From Gammaproteobacteria bacterium (GTDB taxonomy: Bacteria > Pseudomonadota > Gammaproteobacteria > Pseudomonadales > Azotimanducaceae), in assembly GCA_026707735.1 (NCBI GenBank), contig JAPOWH010000029.1, positions 1 to 64,000 of the forward strand: 64,000 nucleotides of DNA, written 5' to 3'. This document shows, in pieces, positions 48,592 through 57,700 of the stretch (position 1 is the stretch's first letter; every line of letters begins with the position of its first letter). Under the pieces are notes generated by a model, which was not told where the DNA came from, did no database searches, and saw nothing but the letters and a program-made list of their open reading frames with translations. A program made the translations under genes and the position numbers.

Positions 48592-51500
48592 ATGAGGAGT
48601 GGCAAGCTACTTGCGAAAGCAGTCGGACTGATTGCACTTGTGGTCATTGCATCGGCGCCGGTCGCATTTGCGGATGAGGTTTACGTTCCAGACGAGTTAA
48701 AGCCCTGGGTCGATTGGGTACTACACGACCAGAAGCAATTCGATTGTCCCTACGATGCACAGGGCGGTGGTCGAGTTGGTTGCGTGTGGATTCGCAAGAT
48801 AGAGGTCAATGTAAGGCGCAATGCGCCAACCGGAGCATCATTTCGCATCGATGCATATGCATTTGTCGACTCCGATCTCTCTCTACCCACTTCAAACGCG
48901 CACAAGCCTCACACCGTGCTACTTAACGGAGAGCCTGCGACGCTCGGTGGAGGCAACCAAACTCCGCGGGTAGGACTGTCCGCTGGCCCCCACGAGATCA
49001 CGGGGGAATTGACCTGGAGGCTGGAAGAAGAACCTGAATTTCTAAACGTCCCTCGTGCCGCGCTCGTAACGCTTTCCGTGGACACGGAAGGTAGGGTGCG
49101 TCCTTTTCTCGACAACAACCATTTGAGATTGTGGCTCACCCGAACGATGGAGCTTGCAGGTGAAGCTGATGAGTTCCTTGCAGATACCCTGGGCGTAAAG
49201 GTTTTTCGTCACCTTGTCGACGGATTGCCGCAACTTCTGACCACCTACATCGAACTGGCGGCAGGCGGTCGACCTAGAGTCGTCGAGTTGGGCAAGGTAG
49301 TGTCTGATGAATTCAGCTTGATCGCGCTCCGATCACAAATTCCAGCCAACATAAACGACGATGGAATCCTAAGTGTGTTGGTCTCTCGGGGTGAGAACAC
49401 CGTCGTGGTCGCCTCCAGAGCCAACACGTTGATCGACTCGTTTAGCTACCAGCGTGCAAGTAGAGAGTGGCCAGACGAGGAGATCTGGGGGTTCCAGCCA
49501 ACCCGCAATCTCCGCGTTGTCAGCGTCGAGGGTCCACCTCGCGTCAACCTCGAGCAGGTTCAAGCTCCGGGACCCCTATCACAGTCAGGTTCTGACATCT
49601 ACGGTTACGTATTGTCTGGCGATACACCATTGACTCTGATTGAGGAACAACGAGGAAATGTCAATCCCAACCCGGCGCGCTTCAACATAACCAGGAATCT
49701 TTGGTTAAGTTTCGACGGCAACTCCTATGTCGTGGCCGACGACATCCATGCCCAAACCGATTCTGAAATCCGCATCGCCGCAAGCTACCTTCCCGGTAAG
49801 GTCGAGGTGGATGGGCAGCTTCGATTGATTTCGTTTGAAGACCCAGTTGAGAAAGAGAGTCCCGGCATCAACCTGAATCAACGGAATGCGAACATTCATG
49901 CTGTGAGCGTGTTCGAGGGACGAGGCACTATGCTGGCCAACGGTTGGCACGTTGATGCCAATTCGCTACGAGCGACTCTGCATCTGCCGCCGGGCTGGCG
50001 TTTGCTTTGGACTAACGGAATCGACAACGTAGAGCAAACCTGGTTGTCGAAGTGGTCGATCTGGGACGTGTTCCTATGTCTACTGCTGGTGGCGTTCGTT
50101 TTCCGGATTGGAGGAATCTGGTGGGCTGTCACCATTTTCCTGACAGTAGTACTCACCTATCACGAGAGTGCACTACCTACCATAGGCTGGCTTGTACTCG
50201 CCGGACTGATCTATCTAACAAATCTCGTTAACGCAAGTTGGTTTCGATCAGCAACTACAGTTGTCTATTGGACGTTTGCGGTCGCAGCAGCCGTCGTAAC
50301 GGTCTACTTTGCCGCTCTCAGCGCCATGCAAGCGGTTTTCCCTCAACTGGATTCTCCAACTCCGTATTCGCCAGTTGCATACATGGCTTCATCGAGGGCA
50401 GATTCGCCGCAAACAGAACAAGTCTCAGTCCAGTCACGAAGCTTAACCGACACTCAACTCACCAAGCAGATGACGGTAGTCACCGGCTCACGGTTGCCGT
50501 CACCACCTGCAGACTCCATAGTAGACCATCTGACTGGGTCGGATCGTGGCTCAAGTGATTCCATATTGACGTCGAGCGGGGGCGCGACCGACTTCGACAC
50601 TACGACACAAGGTGTAACAATTCAAACAGGACCAGGTACACCTAATTGGCAATGGAGTTCGGCTGAATTGAATTGGTCGGGTCCTGTAACCAAGCACCAG
50701 ACGATTTCCTTTGCCTTGATGCCTCCGTGGGCAACACGAATTGTCGCTGGACTTGGTGCGGTGCTTGCCCTCGTTGCAATTGGCTTTTTCATCGCAATGC
50801 GGTCGGCCACTGTGGCGGGAAATCTCCCCGGCTTCTTGCGAGGGGTACTGCCCGTCTTGGCTATTTTGCTGCTACTTCCCACGGATGTCTTGGCTGATAC
50901 ACCCGACTCGAGAATTCTTCAGGAATTGCGTACGAGACTAACAGAGTCGCCCGATTGCTTGCCGGATTGCGCCTATCTTGAAGACGTACGTGTCGAAGTT
51001 AACGAAGATTCTCTGGAAATGAACCTTCTTATACATGCCGAAGAGACTATTGCAGTCGCGTTGCCCTCCGGGATGAATTCTTGGAACCCTAGTAGTGTCT
51101 TGGCCAACGGAAAGGAGACGCCGCTACAGAGAGATGCTGATGGTTCTCTCTATGTTCTTTTGGATCGTGGCAAGCACACCATTGATATTGACGCAAATAT
51201 AGGAGATCTAAATCGATTCGAGATCGAGTTTCCGCTTAAACCAAGTCTGATTGACATCGGTGCTACTGCTTGGATCATCGAAGGACTAGTCGGAGGCAAG
51301 CTCAAGGGTTCTAATTTAGCTTTTTCCAAGCTGTCCGAAGACAGCGACGAAGAGGCCCGACCCGAACCGGCATTGCTATCAGCTTCGCAGCCGATCCAGC
51401 CCTATGTTTCAGTAATGCGCCGCATGAGCCTCGCGTACGAACCCACGGTGATCACGACGGTTGTCCGGATTGCTCCCGAAACTGAACCGTTCACGGTTCA

Positions 51501-52794
51501 AGTGCCTCTACTGCCAAACGAAACGGTGCTTCAGGCCGCCGGAACGGTACAAGAGAATGTCATTACGCTTTCTTTTAAGGAGAAGGAATATGCCCAAAGC
51601 TGGTCGAGCCGATTCCGCGTCGATGGACCAATTGAACTGACTGCCCCAAACCTTGTTGACCGCAATGAGACGTGGTCAATTCGCGGATCGGACTTCTGGG
51701 CGTTTGAGTATGCAGGAATCACACCCGTAAAGTCGGACTTCAATGAGACTGTATTTCATCCTCGTTCTAGCGAGACGCTAACACTAAACCTTTCACGACC
51801 CGTGCCAGCACCCGGCAATGTGTTCACTATCGAATCAGCTGATGTGCGGTATTCCGTTGGCAATCGATCCCACCGCACCAATCTCCGGTTACTTATTCAT
51901 GCTTCGCAGTCCGCTGACTTTGCAGTAACGCTCCCAGACGGCGCGATGGTGCAAGCGATTAGAGTTCGAGGAGAGGCGCAGCCAATTCCAGCCGACCCTC
52001 GGGTTGTATTGCCTTTGCGCACAGGTACGCACGGCTACAGCATTGAATGGCTTGTGGATTCCGGGACAGGTCTTGTGTTTTCTACTCCACAAATTGGACT
52101 AGAGAGGGAAGCACGCAATATCAACATGACGATGTCGTACCCGGAGGATCGCTGGACTCTTTTTCTGGGCGGACCTACGCTTGGTGGCGCCGTGATGTTT
52201 TGGGCGGTAATTGCCGTTGTACTGTTGGTAGCCATTGCCATATCTCGATTGCCGAATATGCCCATAACGACCACCGACGCCATACTGCTCTCTCTTGGTG
52301 CCACATTGACAAACCTGTGGGCGCTGCTGTTTGCAGGTGCATGGTTTCTAGCAATTTGGGTCAGGGCACGCAAGAAGGAGATTGATCGCATCAGGTTCTT
52401 CTACTATTTGAAGCAAATTACCTACGTCGCATTGAGCGTTACTGGGTTCTCAATGCTAGTCTGGGCGGTCCCCTCCGCGCTGCTCGGGCAACCCAACATG
52501 CATATTGCAGGGTACGGTTCAGGTCCGTTCAACTTTAAGTGGTTTTCGGATGAAAGCGGCACAGTATTGCCAACCGCATGGGTGTTTTCGTTACCGCAGT
52601 GGGTGTTTTTCGTCGCCATGCTGATCTGGTCATTGTGGCTCGCATTCGCGTTGCTCAAATGGACCAAGTCTGCTTGGATCGCAGCAACCGAACCTGAGTT
52701 TTGGCCAGCGTTTCGTTTTTGGAAGGAACGCCGTGCCATGCTCGCAGAAGTGAGGAAACGCCGAAGAGAAGAACAGGAAGAGGCTAAGGAATAG
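48592..52794 (+). CDS. Large multi-domain membrane protein with internal duplication, unknown
   Basis: The product has 1,400 residues. The ATG at 48592 has a GGAGGA ribosome-binding site 5 bases upstream. A signal peptide (ending near residue 27) precedes a beta-rich extracytoplasmic half, then a helix block (about residues 487-575), a Ser/Thr-rich stretch and two more helices (about 717 and 755). A second extracytoplasmic half follows, then four C-terminal helices (about 1200-1357) and a basic cytoplasmic tail. The start of each half carries a Cys pair and similar layout (FDCPYD...GCVWIRKIEVNV versus CLPDCAYLEDVRVEVN), suggesting an old duplication. I recognise no described family. It may work with the solenoid proteins upstream (inference from position). 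Confidence 0.85.
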   Translation: MRSGKLLAKAVGLIALVVIASAPVAFADEVYVPDELKPWVDWVLHDQKQFDCPYDAQGGGRVGCVWIRKIEVNVRRNAPTGASFRIDAYAFVDSDLSLPTSNAHKPHTVLLNGEPATLGGGNQTPRVGLSAGPHEITGELTWRLEEEPEFLNVPRAALVTLSVDTEGRVRPFLDNNHLRLWLTRTMELAGEADEFLADTLGVKVFRHLVDGLPQLLTTYIELAAGGRPRVVELGKVVSDEFSLIALRSQIPANINDDGILSVLVSRGENTVVVASRANTLIDSFSYQRASREWPDEEIWGFQPTRNLRVVSVEGPPRVNLEQVQAPGPLSQSGSDIYGYVLSGDTPLTLIEEQRGNVNPNPARFNITRNLWLSFDGNSYVVADDIHAQTDSEIRIAASYLPGKVEVDGQLRLISFEDPVEKESPGINLNQRNANIHAVSVFEGRGTMLANGWHVDANSLRATLHLPPGWRLLWTNGIDNVEQTWLSKWSIWDVFLCLLLVAFVFRIGGIWWAVTIFLTVVLTYHESALPTIGWLVLAGLIYLTNLVNASWFRSATTVVYWTFAVAAAVVTVYFAALSAMQAVFPQLDSPTPYSPVAYMASSRADSPQTEQVSVQSRSLTDTQLTKQMTVVTGSRLPSPPADSIVDHLTGSDRGSSDSILTSSGGATDFDTTTQGVTIQTGPGTPNWQWSSAELNWSGPVTKHQTISFALMPPWATRIVAGLGAVLALVAIGFFIAMRSATVAGNLPGFLRGVLPVLAILLLLPTDVLADTPDSRILQELRTRLTESPDCLPDCAYLEDVRVEVNEDSLEMNLLIHAEETIAVALPSGMNSWNPSSVLANGKETPLQRDADGSLYVLLDRGKHTIDIDANIGDLNRFEIEFPLKPSLIDIGATAWIIEGLVGGKLKGSNLAFSKLSEDSDEEARPEPALLSASQPIQPYVSVMRRMSLAYEPTVITTVVRIAPETEPFTVQVPLLPNETVLQAAGTVQENVITLSFKEKEYAQSWSSRFRVDGPIELTAPNLVDRNETWSIRGSDFWAFEYAGITPVKSDFNETVFHPRSSETLTLNLSRPVPAPGNVFTIESADVRYSVGNRSHRTNLRLLIHASQSADFAVTLPDGAMVQAIRVRGEAQPIPADPRVVLPLRTGTHGYSIEWLVDSGTGLVFSTPQIGLEREARNINMTMSYPEDRWTLFLGGPTLGGAVMFWAVIAVVLLVAIAISRLPNMPITTTDAILLSLGATLTNLWALLFAGAWFLAIWVRARKKEIDRIRFFYYLKQITYVALSVTGFSMLVWAVPSALLGQPNMHIAGYGSGPFNFKWFSDESGTVLPTAWVFSLPQWVFFVAMLIWSLWLAFALLKWTKSAWIAATEPEFWPAFRFWKERRAMLAEVRKRRREEQEEAKE

Positions 52795-52897
52795 TCGTAG
52801 TTGACCTAGTTGCACCATTTACCTTCACTTGGCAAACGAACAACCAGATGCCTGTGTAATATGCTTGCATCTGGCAGGACACACAACGAGGGGCAAT

Positions 52898-53713
52898 GTG
52901 AGCCGATCAGTTACTGCAATTGACGACAAGCTGTTGTCCGCATGGCAACAGCCCATAAATAGATGGATGGACCAACCAGGTTCCATCCACAATGATTCCG
53001 TGGCGACCAAGATTGGCATGCGTGGTGGCACTATACCAGGGACAATTCACCTCGATCACTTTGTGCCAATCATTCAGGAAACTTGGGGGGCTCAATGGTA
53101 CAAGTGCGGAGCTATTTCCATGTACTACACCTATGCGACCACCCATCGAGAGGATGTTCGCGCGGTCATGTCGCAAACGAGTGGAACCGACAATGAAAAG
53201 GTCGACGCGTTTGTTGAGACTCCCGAGCATCGAATAGTTGCAAAAGGATCGCTGTCAATTGGGTCTCCAGTTGAGATGAACTACGTCTCCAGCTTGACTC
53301 TAGACAACGCAAGTTCAGATCAGCTCCGTATTCTTGAAGATCTCAAACCAGGAGACGAATGTCCATCAAACGACAGTGTGATTGTTAACGAAGGAAGTGG
53401 TTCTGGGGTCTTCGATAGACTAGTCGTTCTTCCATCCGCGATGTACACGGTGCTCAATGCAAGTTTTCCTACGCATAAGATCAAGCCGGCGGTGGGGTTC
53501 TTTGGAGCGACAGAAATTTCCTTGGTCAATGGTCCAGTTCATATTGGGCGGGAATACCGGCGGACCGGATCAGTCATATGTGTGGGGGCAAGCCCAAGAA
53601 CCGAGTTCGCTTGGGTGGATTCACAGCTACAGGACAAGACTTCAGGTAAAACGATAGCCAAGATGCGGCACCTTACGCGCTGGATGAAAGCATCATCGCC
53701 GCTTTGGAACTAA
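52898..53713 (+). CDS. Probable hotdog-fold (MaoC-like) protein
   Basis: The product has about 271 residues. A GTG at 52898 with a GAGG ribosome-binding site is the preferred start; the frame is open to a TTG at 52829. The segment GTIPGTIHLDHFVPIIQETWG and the closing YRRTGSVICVGASPRTEFAWVDSQLQDKTSGKTIAKM recall double-hotdog dehydratase-like proteins acting on acyl thioesters. The canonical Asp/His dehydratase pair is not convincing, so the activity is open. Confidence 0.5.
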   Translation: MSRSVTAIDDKLLSAWQQPINRWMDQPGSIHNDSVATKIGMRGGTIPGTIHLDHFVPIIQETWGAQWYKCGAISMYYTYATTHREDVRAVMSQTSGTDNEKVDAFVETPEHRIVAKGSLSIGSPVEMNYVSSLTLDNASSDQLRILEDLKPGDECPSNDSVIVNEGSGSGVFDRLVVLPSAMYTVLNASFPTHKIKPAVGFFGATEISLVNGPVHIGREYRRTGSVICVGASPRTEFAWVDSQLQDKTSGKTIAKMRHLTRWMKASSPLWN

Positions 53714-53758
53714 GCACGTAGTCCGTTAGCGCCCTACCTTACTGGTGGGTAAACAGGC

Positions 53759-53820
53759 ATTCAATGCAAACCCAGTCTCGGAGTCTTCACTAGCGACACA
53801 CTCTCGTTGCATTGAATTTT
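53759..53820 (+). terminator. Inverted repeat, possible terminator
   Basis: ATTCAATGCAA (53759-53769) faces TTGCATTGAAT (53807-53817), which runs into TTTT. The 37-base loop is long for a terminator, so this is only a candidate for ending the preceding gene. Confidence 0.25.
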
Positions 53821-53948
53821 GAGCAGCTTGAGCAGTTGCTTGCGAATCGTCGTGCTTGACACAATCACCTGACGGTTTATGTCCGAGTCACAACTATCCA
53901 TAGACTGTCGAATCCGATCTTCGAGTCAATAGTGAAATCGCACCGCCG

Positions 53949-54704
53949 ATGACAATTGCGCTCATCCTGGCAACCGTTCTCGCCACAAGCATATTGTCCG
54001 GCGTTGCCGGAATGGCAGGCGGCATGATTCTCATGGCAGTGCTGTTGGCTGTCACTCCCGTCGCACATGCCATGGTCCTGCATGGCTTTGTCCAGTCAAT
54101 TGCGAATGGATCGCGATTCTGGTTTTTGCGCAAGCATGTCGTTTGGGAAGTGCTACCGCCCTACCTTCTGGGAACTGTTTTCGCGGTCGGGCCCTTTCTA
54201 GCCCTGAGCGTACTCCCAAGCAAGAACTTTGTGCTGATTTTTCTGGGTTTAGTGCCCTTAGCGTCCCACCTGCAACCCAATACGGCAGAGTTGGACATCA
54301 GGAAACCTTGGACTGCGTTTGTATGTGGATTGCTTGTAGTCTTCACACAACTGTTATCCGGAACGTCAGGCCCTCTTCTGGATTTCTTCTACCAGAAATC
54401 GCCTCTAAACAGGTTTCAGATTGTTGCTTCCAAAGCCCTTACTCAGACCATCGGACACCTATGTAAGACCGGGTATTACGCATACGCTGCCTATGTAGTC
54501 GCAGATTCGCCACTACCCTCGACATGGGGATGGCTACTAATTGCAGCTGGGGTGCTTGCGCTAGTTGGAACCCGATTTGGCACACACCTGCTCCACCGAC
54601 TGCAGGAACAAACGTTTCAGAAGTATGTTCCCTGGGTCATCGACGTGATCGGCGTTGTGTGTGTTGTACAGGGAGTTGTAGGACTATTTCAGGGCGCTGC
54701 CTGA
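53949..54704 (+). CDS. TSUP (TauE/SafE) family membrane transporter
   Basis: The product has 251 residues with about eight hydrophobic helices. The N-terminal ATSILSGVAGMAGGMILMAVLL and the inverted-topology second half (GTSGPLLDFFYQKSPLNRFQIVASKALTQTIGHLCK) are typical of the DUF81/TauE family, which exports or imports sulfur-containing or carboxylate anions. The substrate cannot be told. It overlaps the converging carboxylase gene by 16 bases. Confidence 0.85.
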   Translation: MTIALILATVLATSILSGVAGMAGGMILMAVLLAVTPVAHAMVLHGFVQSIANGSRFWFLRKHVVWEVLPPYLLGTVFAVGPFLALSVLPSKNFVLIFLGLVPLASHLQPNTAELDIRKPWTAFVCGLLVVFTQLLSGTSGPLLDFFYQKSPLNRFQIVASKALTQTIGHLCKTGYYAYAAYVVADSPLPSTWGWLLIAAGVLALVGTRFGTHLLHRLQEQTFQKYVPWVIDVIGVVCVVQGVVGLFQGAA

Positions 54705-57700
54705 GGCTGAACAACGAACAACAGATCTCCCGCATTGACTTGCTGTCCCGAAGAGACATTGATCCTAGTAATCCTGTAGTCTTTGTCCTCAGGGTAGAAA
54801 GGACTTGCTCCTACGTTCAAGTCTCGTAGCTTCAATGGGGTGAAGACTTTGAACGCTTCGATCTGGCAGAGCGTGTGGTCAGTGCGAATGCATTCGTTAT
54901 GTTGGACATAGTCGCTCTCGGCGGGAGTCGGCTTCAAGTAAAAGATGCCAGTGGTCGGCGCAAGAACCTTTAGCTCGTCGCTTCCCTCAATTGAGATGGC
55001 CGCAGCATCGATGCTTGACGATTGATCCCCCATCGTGGATTCCATCTCCGCAATGAGCGAGTCTGCGTCAATACGATTGAGGAATTCGGGCAAGTAGTCG
55101 GTGGTGTACTCCCCCTCGAGAAACACTGAATCTTCCAAGACTTTGCACAGCATGGCAATATTCGTTCCGATTCCTTCAATTTGGACTTTCGACAGAAAGC
55201 TCCTCAAGCGGCGTGCCGCAGACGCTCGATCAGAACCATGGGCTATGACCTGTGCGATCATGCTGTCGTAGTAGGGCGAAATAAATTTTCCTGTGGCGGC
55301 GATGGATATCACATCCACTTTCACGTCTTTGGGGAACTTGCATTTCGAAATGAGGCCGGCACTTGGCTGGAACACGAGTGCGCCATCCGCATCACGGACT
55401 ACTCGCTCCGCATTGACACGAGCTTCAATTGCGTAACCCTTGTGATCGACCTTGAGGTCGTCGATGCTTGCTCCACCAGCAATAGAAAATTGCTGGCCCA
55501 CGATGTCAACACCCGACACTAATTCCGTTACTGGGTGCTCTACCTGAAGTCTAGTGTTCATCTCCATGAAGTAACAACCGTCTGCCTGTACGTCATAAAT
55601 GAACTCTAGCGTGCCCGCGCCTACATACTCGACCTGATCTGCAATGGCAACGCTATCTCGATGGATTTGCTCCAGAAATCTGTCTGGCAGCATGGTCGAT
55701 CCAGATTCCTCAAAAATCTTCTGTTTATTTCGCTGAACGCTGCAGTCGCGAATGCCAAGTACTTTCGTGTTGCCAAACTTGTCGCGAAGAATCTGTGCTT
55801 CGATGTGTCTCAGATCCGTTATGTAGCGTTCAAGATAAACATCGCTGCTGCCAAACGCTGCGCGGGCTTCTACGGAAACACGCTGGAACGACTCGTGAAA
55901 CTTCTCGGATGATTCGACCAACTGAATCCCTTTACCGCCGCCACCGTGGACGGCCTTGATAAGCACTGGATAGCCGATTTCCTCAGCTATCAGCGCCGCT
56001 TGATCGATGTCAGTCACGATCCCATGGCTGCCTGGCACAACTGGGACACCCAATCGCATAGCCGTGGTGATCGCGTTCGACTTGTTACCCATTGTCTCCA
56101 TGCTGGCCACAGGAGGACCAATGAAGTTGATTCCATGGGATCGAACTAGGCCGGCGAATTGGCTATTTTCAGATAGAAATCCGATTCCGGGATGCAACGA
56201 GTCAACTTCTGCATTTTTGGCAATAGCCAGAACTGAACGTGCGTTGAGGTAGCTCTCGTCTGGTGTGCTGCCACCAATGCAAATGACCCTTTCTTGGTCA
56301 GCCACCATGTCCGAAGCGACCGACTCCATGTCCGGGTCTGACTGAACTAGTACAACGTCGATACCAAGTTTCTGCGCTATCCGGACGATCTTTACTGCCG
56401 CACAACCACGAGCATGGACAAGAACTCGCTTAACTGGCTTGTAGAGAAGCTCCGTGCTAATGGTTCGTTGTTGTGCAGGAAGCTGAGCTGTACGTACGGC
56501 CGAGAGCGATCCTTCCATCACTCCGGCCACTACGTCCACGATGGATGCATCCGGCACCGGAATGTCGCTGTCGATATTGCGCAAGTCCGTATCCAGATCT
56601 TCGTAGAACGGGTGCTTCACCAGTCCTTGCATGGCACCGGGAACGGAGACGAGATAATTCGACAAAATCGAATCGAGAGGCAGGTAACTCGGAACTACTA
56701 TCTGTCCAGCAAAGGGCATGCTAGTACCCGACAGGTAGTAAGTGTGCACCAGTGGGTGCGTTACAAAACTTGCCTGTGCCCCGCCGGTGCAATCCCCATA
56801 GCCGAAAACTACGACGGGCAAGTCGTAATCTCGTACAAAATGGGTGATCCTGTCATTGATGGCCGCCATGGAGAAAAGTGCCCCTGCGCCTTCTTTCGTC
56901 TGCATTCCTCCAGAAGAAATGAAGCAGATGAGAGGTAGCTTCTCCTCAGCGCAGGTTAGCAGCAACCTGCAAAACTTTTCAGCGCTGGCCATGTCGAATG
57001 CACCAGCTTGGAAGGAAGAGTTCGAAAGTACAACTCCTACCCGCAAGCCGCCTTCAATTCCTTTGAAGTTTCCAACGCCGGTGACAATGCCGCAGGGAGG
57101 TCTGTCTTGCTCCAGAGCTGCTTCTATCGCGAGCCGGAATCCAGGAAACTCGCACGGGTCGCTGCTTAACTGGTCTTCAAACAGTTCTTCGAAATCGTCG
57201 AAGAACATGTCGCGAAATGCTTCATAGCTGGTGGATCGAGATTTCTTGTATTCAATCAGCACTTCTTGGATCTGCAAATCTCTATAGGCGTTGTTCAGCC
57301 GATTCCAGAAATCTTTCTTGCGCCCAATGTTCCGCGGAGTTATGCGACCGCTGTAGCGTTTGCCTTCCAATTCACTCGAAAGTAGCGAAACCAAGAGGTT
57401 TTGGAAGAAGAAAGTAACGATCACCAGCAGTGTGTCCGAGATATGTGGATAACTGGTCTTCTTCCATTCCTCGACGCCAAGCAGGAACTTGCGAAGCCCG
57501 GCAGTCGATTGGAATCTGTAGTACCACTCGCAGAAACCGTCAAGGAAGGTGTCCATGTCCAAATCTTCCGGCAATCCTCGGCCTTGATTTGCACGTACGG
57601 TCTTTCGTACGGAATCCCTCAAGAGCTTCCGTACCGTAGCACGCTCCAACGACTGTGTGTTCTTTGCCTCAACAGCGATTTCTTTGAGATTCGTTAGAGT

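Noticed and set aside
48149-48637. 162-codon minus-strand frame over the end of paralogue 6
   Set aside because: Antisense shadow of two supported genes, no homology.
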